In this document: positions 57,131 to 64,000 of the stretch, piece by piece
Position numbering within the stretch: the stretch's first letter is position 1
Layout of the letters: each line of letters starts with the position of its first letter
Assembly: GCA_963662605.1 (NCBI GenBank)
Contig: OY759785.1
Location: 186,001 to 250,000, forward strand
Source of the DNA: G963662605 sp963662605
GTDB taxonomy: Bacteria > Bacteroidota > Ignavibacteria > Ignavibacteriales > Ignavibacteriaceae
Direction: 5' to 3'
DNA: 64,000 nt
Made by a program: the position numbers and the translations under genes
The notes under the pieces: model-generated
What the model saw: the letters and a program-made list of their open reading frames with translations, nothing else
Database searches by the model: none
Told to the model about the DNA's origin: nothing

Positions 57131-60100
57131 TTATACATGATTGCCTGATAAACCGCTTTCGCTCTCGATAGTCGCACCTGACGAAGCATCCAGCTTAGTA
57201 TATTTTCTTTTAATTAATTTCATTGCCATATACATTAACAACAGCATGCCTACGCCAATTGAACCGAGTATAGCTATCCCGGTTATTGACCAGAGGCTTG
57301 TTACGTTTACCCCATACGTGAATAAATCGCCCGCAACAATATCTACATGGTGTCTTCCTTCCGGAAGATAGATACTGAAACAATCATTACCTTTCAACGG
57401 AGTGAAAGAATAATCTTCTCCGTCAACTTTCACCGAGGTCGGTCTGCGATTGAGTGAAATAAGGGCGCGTCCGTCGGCCTCATAGGTCAGCTTGACATCT
57501 CTTTGACCATACCCGACTGCCAGCAAATTTCCGGTGAATGACAATATGCGTGTTTGCAATTCATGCGCCGAAAATGAGACCACTTCTTTATAGGTGGTAA
57601 TCTGATGGTTTCCTGCCGGAATAAGATACTCGTTGTTTCTTGAAGGAGCCAAAGGCGTACCGTCAATTCGTATCTCTTTAACCTCATCGGGCATTTGAAC
57701 AAAGAATGAGTAAGGTGATTTTACTTCATACCCGCCATTGATATAATTATATTCAACACCGGCGGCAAAAGCATTGCTCAGGAACAACATATCCTGCGGG
57801 TTAATGCTTGATTCGGCATAAATCGTTGAACGCGGCGAACCGAGTGATGCTGCATTTACCAACCAGAAGCATTCTGTCCCGGTCTGTATCAGTGTCGGGA
57901 ACGGTGTTACTTCTTCCTTTTTTCTAAAGCTGAGAATGTTCAAATCGAGTAACAGATTTTTTCTGTCGCCGATAAGCTGTTCGTATTTTTTCCCAATCTC
58001 GATATAACGCATCGGATCGGTTGACCACAGACTTTGCGGATCTTCCACCTGCAGCATGAATCCGTATTTTTTCTGGAGCTTCAAAATATGATCCATGTCA
58101 ACGGCGATTTGTTCTTTTAATTCCGGCGAACCGAAACTATCCATTGCCGTAACAATAATTTTAAAACCGGGTTTTATTTTCGTTAAGAACTGAATGCTGC
58201 CAAGTATTTTATCGTACACTTCATCAATTTTCTCAATGCGATAATTCACCATCGAGTTTTTTGCCCAGCTATTATTTTTAAAGTAATAACTTGATGACGC
58301 GTTAAAAAGATTGACGGGGTCAAATCCGAAATATTTTTTGAAATCATTGCGGGCTGACTGATGCATCGGCGTAAATAGATTTGCATTCTCGAATCCCCTG
58401 CCTGCTTCAAAATACAACTCGGCAAGGTTAACGCCGTCAAAATCGAATGAAGACAAAAGTTTTTTATAATGCTCCGTCATCGCACTAACGCATTGCGGAT
58501 CGGTCAACGCGACCGGATACCGCCATGATGGCTGAATATCGTCGCCCTTATAATTTTTTTCACGCCACTCCGGGTGTTCTTTCCAGAATTTTTGACTTAC
58601 CTGCGGAGGCTCTATCCACGCGTATACCAGAATGCCATTCGCGTGGCAAAGATTAATGAGGCGTTGGTAATCATAGGTGTACTTCGGATACTCGTGCCAA
58701 CCCGCGACATGAATAATGCGAATACCCTGAATGACCCACTGCTTAACAAGATTTTCGACACTGAAGGTGTGACGGAATCCCGGATCAAAATACACTTCAA
58801 GATTGTTGCGCTTGAAAATCGGACGGGTTTCAAAAAACTTCCGGATATAATGAAGCATGAAAGGATAACGGCTGTATCCCATCGGAGAATCGGGATCAAA
58901 TTTTGAATTAATATAAATAATCTTGCCCTTGCCGACTTTGCGTCCGATAACCATTGAAGCATCTGTTGTTTGATCGAAACAAAATGTTTCGTCGCTTTCT
59001 TCAACAAGGCACTTATTCACCAATTCGCTGTATCGCCAGTTGATTGATTCTTCAGGATAATACTTATCCCGCAGTTGACGTACCTGCATTCGTGTTTTGG
59101 CAAACTTGAATCCAAACTCCGTCGCGAGGTCGGTCTTTGTGTCAATTAAAAGATTACCCCCCTGATTAACAAACTGCACTATCGCGTCGTAATCCTTTGG
59201 GGAAAGCGAATCAACCACCGCCTGGGGAACAACTAAAACATTAAACCTTTCAAGGTGCATTGACTCGTGAAGAAATATCGTATCAACGCGGATGTTCACA
59301 CTTTTAAACATTGAAGCAAACGATGCCTGATCGTTGTATTGCCCGCCCTTGGAGTATTCATTCCACATAACGGCAACACGGGCATCTTTCCAGTTTTTAT
59401 TTGAACCGAAGAAACTTTCATACAAGCCACTCAGTGAATGCATAAATTTTTCACTGAACGTAATTTCATGCTCGCGGTATTCTGCGGGTTCTGCTTTATA
59501 TAAATATCCCGGCTCAAGATCAATATGCTTTGTAACATTGCCTTTTATTCTTTGCGGGGACATAACTCTGTTAACTAATTCACCGTTTTCATTATACCAG
59601 CCCTCGTTCAAGAACTGATCATCTAATGAAATCGTGTAGTCTCCTCCGCCGGTCATAATAACGCGATCCTTCGTCTTGACCCAATTGTGATGCTGGGTGA
59701 TATCGTAATATTGATAACCCATTTTCTGAACCCCGTCAACAAGGACTTCGAGTAACGAAAGATCAAGAAACGCGTGGAAGAAGCAAGAAGCAAAACCATC
59801 ACGAACATTCAAATTCGCTTTTGCACCCCTGAGAAGGTTATTAACATACCCAAGGCTTACTTTTTTGTCGGGATCAAGCGGTACATAGCCAAGGTTTTCG
59901 GGATATATTTTTTGGCCGAACAAATCTTTATAAATGATATACGGCATATACTGTCCGTATTCAAAGTCTTCAATGGATAGACGCTGTTCAATAGCAGAAC
60001 TGAAATACTTTGCCGACGTTTTGTAAGATAAGAAGGAGCCGGTATAATGCGGGGTTTCCCAGACAACGGGATATAAACCGTTTTTCATAAACTCCTGAAT

Positions 60101-61126
60101 GCCCAGCTCGAATTTCTTTTCAAATGCCTGCGGTGATTCATCCTTAATCGGTTTGTTTCTGCTTTCATCCCAGAATTCAAAGTCGGCAGCGGTAATACCC
60201 TTGTACTGGTGAGTAATGCCATGCATACAAATCGCGCCGCCCTTTTGTACCATATATTTTAACGCGTCAACCATGTCCGGTTTATCGGAAAGACTGATAC
60301 GGATTCCCTGCGAAGGATCAACATAGAATGGAACTGTGGAAACAAGAAACGGAACGCCTCTGCTCGAAAGAATGTCGGCAATCTCTTTTAACTTTTCCGG
60401 GTTTTCCATCGGCGTAACATCTTCGATGCGGATCATCGCGTGATGCTCAACAGGATGCTCTTCGTTAAATATTTCATGCAGCATATCGGCAAACAAAAGA
60501 TAGCGATCAGTTTCTGTAGCCGATGCCAAAGGGGAATCTGCAATATATAACAGATTTTTTGAGCGCACCATATACGGCATTTCTCTTCTTTTATGAGATG
60601 ACCACGCCGTTGCAACAACCTGCACCATTCCCCGGTTGGTAATTTCAACTAAGTTGAGATTCGGTTCGCCTTTGGTAAAAGTTTTATTACCGGATTTTAC
60701 GCCGTCAAAATTAGACAGCGTATCAAGACCTTTTACCCAGAAGCCATACACTTTTTTTGTATTACTCTCCTGCGAAAAACCGGCGAAGCCAGTGTTTAAC
60801 CAGATAACCGGTTTGGACGTTTTTAAAACATCATCGGTAAACTTTTTCGGTACCGAGTTGTAGTGTGAAAATCCGACGTAAAAGATATACTGATAGGAAT
60901 TTAATTCACCCGGCGTATATTTATTAACGCCCTTGATAACCGTCTGCGTGTTAAAGTGTCCGAATAATTCGGCAAGCTGACGGGCATCACCCATGGGGAA
61001 GCTCTTTATATCGCCGTTACCTTCACATACAACCAATACTTTTTTCAGAGGATACTGGCTTTGAGCAGTCACCGGAAGCATCCACATCATCACAACAAAC
61101 AATAAAAACGCAAAAATGCGCTTCAT
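57131..61126 (-). CDS. Membrane-anchored DUF2334 deacetylase / TIM-barrel hydrolase-like fusion
   Basis: A 1331-residue multidomain protein. Signal peptide (about 1-22); an N-terminal domain (28-220); a DUF2334 polysaccharide-deacetylase-like domain (228-480), with metal residues Asp236 in RIEDV and His302/His306 in MHGITH; a class I glutamine-amidotransferase-like domain (about 583-770), in which no catalytic Cys is obvious; a TIM-barrel hydrolase-like domain (about 775-1085) with DFDGVNLAELYFE at 895-907; a beta-sandwich (about 1120-1270); and a C-terminal membrane helix (1280-1304) with a short cytoplasmic tail. Hence the whole body faces the periplasm. The layout recalls PgaB (deacetylase plus hydrolase) and PelA, but is not either. 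I chose the ATG at 61126, eight bases after AAGGAG. Confidence 0.88.
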   Translation of the reverse strand: MKRIFAFLLFVVMMWMLPVTAQSQYPLKKVLVVCEGNGDIKSFPMGDARQLAELFGHFNTQTVIKGVNKYTPGELNSYQYIFYVGFSHYNSVPKKFTDDVLKTSKPVIWLNTGFAGFSQESNTKKVYGFWVKGLDTLSNFDGVKSGNKTFTKGEPNLNLVEITNRGMVQVVATAWSSHKRREMPYMVRSKNLLYIADSPLASATETDRYLLFADMLHEIFNEEHPVEHHAMIRIEDVTPMENPEKLKEIADILSSRGVPFLVSTVPFYVDPSQGIRISLSDKPDMVDALKYMVQKGGAICMHGITHQYKGITAADFEFWDESRNKPIKDESPQAFEKKFELGIQEFMKNGLYPVVWETPHYTGSFLSYKTSAKYFSSAIEQRLSIEDFEYGQYMPYIIYKDLFGQKIYPENLGYVPLDPDKKVSLGYVNNLLRGAKANLNVRDGFASCFFHAFLDLSLLEVLVDGVQKMGYQYYDITQHHNWVKTKDRVIMTGGGDYTISLDDQFLNEGWYNENGELVNRVMSPQRIKGNVTKHIDLEPGYLYKAEPAEYREHEITFSEKFMHSLSGLYESFFGSNKNWKDARVAVMWNEYSKGGQYNDQASFASMFKSVNIRVDTIFLHESMHLERFNVLVVPQAVVDSLSPKDYDAIVQFVNQGGNLLIDTKTDLATEFGFKFAKTRMQVRQLRDKYYPEESINWRYSELVNKCLVEESDETFCFDQTTDASMVIGRKVGKGKIIYINSKFDPDSPMGYSRYPFMLHYIRKFFETRPIFKRNNLEVYFDPGFRHTFSVENLVKQWVIQGIRIIHVAGWHEYPKYTYDYQRLINLCHANGILVYAWIEPPQVSQKFWKEHPEWREKNYKGDDIQPSWRYPVALTDPQCVSAMTEHYKKLLSSFDFDGVNLAELYFEAGRGFENANLFTPMHQSARNDFKKYFGFDPVNLFNASSSYYFKNNSWAKNSMVNYRIEKIDEVYDKILGSIQFLTKIKPGFKIIVTAMDSFGSPELKEQIAVDMDHILKLQKKYGFMLQVEDPQSLWSTDPMRYIEIGKKYEQLIGDRKNLLLDLNILSFRKKEEVTPFPTLIQTGTECFWLVNAASLGSPRSTIYAESSINPQDMLFLSNAFAAGVEYNYINGGYEVKSPYSFFVQMPDEVKEIRIDGTPLAPSRNNEYLIPAGNHQITTYKEVVSFSAHELQTRILSFTGNLLAVGYGQRDVKLTYEADGRALISLNRRPTSVKVDGEDYSFTPLKGNDCFSIYLPEGRHHVDIVAGDLFTYGVNVTSLWSITGIAILGSIGVGMLLLMYMAMKLIKRKYTKLDASSGATIESESGLSGNHV

Positions 61127-61138
61127 ACACAATACTCC

Positions 61139-62290
61139 TTAACGAGGTATAAACTCATCAACTTTTTTATTAGATAAGCCAAAGTAATTCTTAATAATCT
61201 GCACTGTTCTTTTAGACGATAATCCATCGCCGTAAGGATTCACAGCCGATGCCATTTTTTTGTATTCGGCTTTATTATCCAAAAGGCGCTTTGCCCAGTA
61301 CAATATTTTCTTTTCGTCTTCACCGACTAATTTTACCGTTCCGAACTTAACCGCTTCAGGGCGTTCCGTTACTTTGCGAAGTACAAGAACCGGCTTACCC
61401 AGCGACGGAGCCTCTTCCTGCACGCCGCCTGAATCGGTAATAATTAGATATGAACGCGCGATGAGGTTAACAAAATCGAGATAGTCGAGCGGGTCAATCA
61501 ACTTAACATTCGGTAAGCCGCCCAAAGCCGGGAACACAACATCACGGACAATGGGATTCAAATGAACCGGGAATACAAAGTTAATATCGGGATACAGTGC
61601 GGCGAGTTTTTTAACCGCGTTACAGGCATTCTTCATCGGCTCGCCCCAGTTTTCCCTGCGGTGCATCGTCAGCAGGACGATCTTTTTCTTCTGCGCGACA
61701 ATTTCGTTTACTATCGGCACGGTGAACGTAAAATTCTTTTTAACGGCAATCTTCAAAGCGTCTATTACCGTGTTGCCGGTGGTAAATATTTTATCCTTTG
61801 GCATACGTTCGCGCAGCAAGGCTTTTTTCGCCGTATCAGTTGGCGGAAAATGCAGTTCGGTAAGAACGCCGGTTAATCTTCTGTTCGCTTCTTCAGGAAA
61901 GGGATTCATCATATCGTATGTACGCAGCCCGGCCTCAACGTGTCCCACTGGAATTTTCCTATAAAAGGCGGCGAGGCTTCCAACAAACGTTGTAGAAGTA
62001 TCACCCTGAACCAGCACCATATCCGGAGCCTCTTTAACCAACACTTCGTCTAAAGCCTGAATGGTATTTTTCGTTAGTTCGGCAAGTGATTGATTTTGCT
62101 TCATAACGTTTAAATCATAATCGGGAGTGATTTTAAAAACATCTAAAACCTGATCCAGCATTTTCCGGTGCTGGGCGGTTGCAATAGAGACGACTCTAAA
62201 AAATTTATTTTCCTTCTGCAAAGCAAGAATAACCGGCGCAAGCTTAATCGTATCCGGTCTCGTGCCAAAGATTACAGCAATTTTTTTCAC
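61139..62290 (-). CDS. wecB: UDP-N-acetylglucosamine 2-epimerase (non-hydrolysing)
   Basis: A 383-residue GT-B-fold enzyme interconverting UDP-GlcNAc and UDP-ManNAc. Signatures are the N-terminal VIFGTRPDTIKLAPVI (GTRPE.IK is usual), VQGDTSTTF, HVEAGLRTYDMMNPFPEE, TMHRRENWG, and the ITDSGGVQEEAPSLGKPVLVLR block near residue 290. It starts with GTG at 62290. The large deacetylase gene starts 12 bases after its stop. As first gene of this operon it would supply UDP-ManNAc or balance the UDP-HexNAc pool for the synthase. Confidence 0.94.
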   Translation of the reverse strand: MKKIAVIFGTRPDTIKLAPVILALQKENKFFRVVSIATAQHRKMLDQVLDVFKITPDYDLNVMKQNQSLAELTKNTIQALDEVLVKEAPDMVLVQGDTSTTFVGSLAAFYRKIPVGHVEAGLRTYDMMNPFPEEANRRLTGVLTELHFPPTDTAKKALLRERMPKDKIFTTGNTVIDALKIAVKKNFTFTVPIVNEIVAQKKKIVLLTMHRRENWGEPMKNACNAVKKLAALYPDINFVFPVHLNPIVRDVVFPALGGLPNVKLIDPLDYLDFVNLIARSYLIITDSGGVQEEAPSLGKPVLVLRKVTERPEAVKFGTVKLVGEDEKKILYWAKRLLDNKAEYKKMASAVNPYGDGLSSKRTVQIIKNYFGLSNKKVDEFIPR

Positions 62291-62569
62291 AACGTATGCC
62301 TGTGATAATGTTTATATAATGTATAGCGATTCAATAACACCTTTGGTTTTATCTCAGTCTTTTCCCTTGGAAAAAACATAATAAACCGGTTTAAAAAATA
62401 CGAAGAATTTACGTCATCTGAATATATTCTTGACACAATCCTCGTGCCAAAAATTACTACATTTGCGTTAAAAATATTTAAGGTTTGGACATTGTTTCGC
62501 GTTAGTGGGCGAAGTTATGAGTATTCTTCGACGGTTCAGGCGACTGTGTGACAATTGCGGCGTGTTTAG

Positions 62570-62983
62570 TTATTTGCGAAAGATCATTTCATAATGTACT
62601 TCGGAAATGTCTTCCTTTATTCGTTTGAGACAATTTAAAATTTGAGCGAAAAGCAGTGGCGGCAAATCTGCTAAATACTTAATGGTTTTATTTGTTAAAC
62701 GATCCTGAGCAAATTCATTGACGGATATTTCATAGAATTCCTGAAATTGTATATATGTGTCTTTATCAAATGAACTTCCACTCCCGTGCCGGACAAAAAA
62801 CACTTTTTTATCAGGATTACATCCTGACACAGCGCCGGAGAATTGCTTCGATTTACTTGTGGTTTTAATTATAATAAGCGACTCGTCGGAAACCGGGTCA
62901 TTTAGCACTATAAAAAGCTTTTTGCCCGTGGTGCCGTCAGAGAATTTGAATTCTTCGTCAAAATATATGCTCCCCCGTGCCAT
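62570..62983 (-). CDS. Candidate toxin of a Panacea toxin-antitoxin pair
   Basis: A 137-residue basic protein. Its start GSIYFDEEFKFSDGTTGKK and the strand KKLFIVLNDPVSDESLIIIK (each in part) resemble the beginning of the SH3-like barrel toxins (PemK/MazF type), with LIIIKTTSK as a conserved-looking strand and a helical C-terminus (LLFAQILNCLKRIKED). I cannot assign the family firmly. The ATG lies four bases past the stop of the Panacea gene, the usual order of antitoxin then toxin. No membrane segment is present. Confidence 0.65.
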   Translation of the reverse strand: MARGSIYFDEEFKFSDGTTGKKLFIVLNDPVSDESLIIIKTTSKSKQFSGAVSGCNPDKKVFFVRHGSGSSFDKDTYIQFQEFYEISVNEFAQDRLTNKTIKYLADLPPLLFAQILNCLKRIKEDISEVHYEMIFRK

Positions 62984-62987
62984 AGTG

Positions 62988-63581
62988 TTATTTACCCGAC
63001 TCTTTTTTCAGTCCGAAATTTTCAATCATCTCTTGCCGTTCTTTGAGAAATTCTTCGGCTTCTTCCAGCGAAAATGGGGATTCTTTATCAACAGCAAGCA
63101 GGTAATCAATTTTTTTATTTGCTCCCAATGTTTTTCTGGTTCTGTCCCACGGATGATTTGGTAAATGAGAAGACTCCGACATCGTTTTCGCATCGGCTTC
63201 GTCAAAAATAAAAACCAATTTTTCCATTATTCTTTGTTCGCGTGGAGAAAACACACGCATGTTCGATTTGCTTTTAGCTTTGAACATTGCGCCTTTTTTA
63301 CCATCGCCTTCGCTTTCAAACGGCACTAACGCCAGGTCATTCGAAAAGTCTTGCGGAAGAGTATCATTATTCAGGCTTGAATATAAATCACATGGAACAG
63401 GACCCCAATCCAGGGCATAGTAATCCAAATTTGTAACGGATTTACCTGTTTCTTTAAAATGCTCAAAGTCCAGAAAGTAGAGAAGTTTAAAAATTTTGAG
63501 TTTGGAAGGCTTTTTAACACTCCCCGCGAAATATAAAATTGCGTTGAGCAATTTTTTTCGATATATATTATTTAATACCAT
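62988..63581 (-). CDS. Panacea-domain (DUF4065/SocA-like) antitoxin
   Basis: A 197-residue protein with the Panacea (DUF4065) fold: KLKIFKLLYFLDFEHFKETG followed by LDYYALDWGPVPCDLYSSL is the core motif of this domain. Panacea domains are antitoxins that neutralise many unrelated toxins (PanTA systems), and SocA uses the same domain as a proteolytic adaptor. A C-terminal extension (about 130-197) would contact the toxin. The gene precedes the toxin by four bases and follows the type III restriction subunit by 64 bases. Confidence 0.88.
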   Translation of the reverse strand: MVLNNIYRKKLLNAILYFAGSVKKPSKLKIFKLLYFLDFEHFKETGKSVTNLDYYALDWGPVPCDLYSSLNNDTLPQDFSNDLALVPFESEGDGKKGAMFKAKSKSNMRVFSPREQRIMEKLVFIFDEADAKTMSESSHLPNHPWDRTRKTLGANKKIDYLLAVDKESPFSLEEAEEFLKERQEMIENFGLKKESGK

Positions 63582-63645
63582 TCTTTAATCTATTGTACAA
63601 AGTAAAATACAATGACCGGATATATAAAACAAACAAAAAAGCGGG

Positions 63646-64000
63646 CTACGAAAGTTCTGTGACCGACGATACCACCTTAAATTCAACGTTTTCGAACTTT
63701 TTAAAGTGTTTTTCGCCACAGGTTATTTTCATACGCTCGGAGGGGCGCAATAAATTTCTATCCTTGACGGCCTTAGCATCTTTGGTTTCAGCCACGAAAT
63801 AAATCTTTTTCTCGTCGCCGTCCTCTTTTTTAATCAACGCCCAATCAGGGTTATACATTCCCAGCGGTGTTTTAATCTGAAACCAGGCGGGCAGCTTAAT
63901 ATAGAACAATACATCATCCCGCTCATCACATGCTTTCGCGAAATTCAATTCCGGAGTGGATAGTGAATCAATCGGAATATAGTTATATAATGTCTTTTCC
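63646..64000 (-). CDS. C-terminal end of type III restriction subunit (Res)
   Basis: The last 118 residues of a protein that enters from beyond the right edge; the frame is open to the very last base, so the real start is outside. The end contains LPAWFQIKTPLGMYNPDWAL, VAETKDAKAV and MKITCGEKHFKKF, the PD-ExK-like C-terminal endonuclease part of type III Res proteins (the Asp in NPDWA and Glu-x-Lys in AETKD form the D-ExK site). The helicase part and the Mod methylase must lie further right. A TTG at 63948 is not the start. Confidence 0.88.
   Translation of the reverse strand, partial: EKTLYNYIPIDSLSTPELNFAKACDERDDVLFYIKLPAWFQIKTPLGMYNPDWALIKKEDGDEKKIYFVAETKDAKAVKDRNLLRPSERMKITCGEKHFKKFENVEFKVVSSVTELS

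Noticed and set aside
54405..62290. Assignment of the operon as Pel or Pga
   Set aside because: There is no PelF, PelG or PelD, no PgaA or PgaD, and the large protein has a different domain order; only the general logic is shared.
63646..63948. Separate 100-residue protein starting at TTG 63948
   Set aside because: The frame stays open to the window edge and the residues before it continue the Res family pattern, so it is the end of a longer gene.

Overview
The window looks like a piece of chromosome from the Ignavibacteriota/Chlorobi side of the Bacteroidota (FCB) group, probably from an uncultured lineage. The evidence is: three exported proteins ending in a type A T9SS sorting domain with the YPNPFNPSTTI motif; promoters of the Bacteroidota form (TAnnTTTG); single-chain GlyRS; few strong Shine-Dalgarno sequences; and many exported or beta-barrel proteins of no known family. 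Phylum-level placement is an inference from these traits, not from a marker tree.

Layout. 0-7.3 kb: a clipped small gene, a very large hybrid sensor kinase with a complete His-Asp-Asp-His relay, then accB-accC-gcvH. 7.5-13.3 kb: a TPR protein overlapping an LpoA-like periplasmic protein, radC, a small lipoprotein, a LysM protein and phoH. 13.4-13.6 kb: a candidate structured RNA with its own promoter and terminator. 13.6-23.3 kb: membrane protein, duplicated lipoproteins, GT-C membrane protein, TPR protein, ettA, ilvE, a REP-associated transposase between direct repeat pairs, and an MFS transporter. 23.3-32.3 kb: a graveyard of hairpins between worn insertion-sequence ends, a PAP2 phosphatase, a UPF0126/TRIC channel, a GH43 glycosidase, mrp, an intact IS4-family element with target duplication, two small exported proteins and an RsmI-like methyltransferase. 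32.5-43.6 kb: uvrA, an RRM protein with a palindromic leader, PAP2, a second HUH transposase flanked by its palindrome, hisS, rocD and glyS. 44-47.7 kb: an exported protein, an AT-rich metallophosphoesterase and a cytidylate-kinase-like protein. 47.8-54.3 kb: two 695-residue YCF48-repeat proteins and a serine hydrolase, all T9SS cargo. 54.4-62.3 kb: a four-gene leftward operon that looks like a synthase-dependent exopolysaccharide system (UDP-GlcNAc 2-epimerase, a 1331-residue membrane-anchored deacetylase/hydrolase, a processive GT2 synthase and an outer-membrane barrel). 62.5-64 kb: a Panacea-type toxin-antitoxin pair behind the end of a type III restriction subunit, the edge of a defence island.

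Two things stand out. The first is the exopolysaccharide operon, whose large protein combines a DUF2334 deacetylase, an amidotransferase-like domain and a TIM-barrel hydrolase-like domain. The second is the intergenic repeat ecology: several unrelated palindrome families share one small GC-rich module nested at the tip of their hairpins, and two HUH transposases sit beside their own palindromes. No tRNA, rRNA or CRISPR array was recognised.
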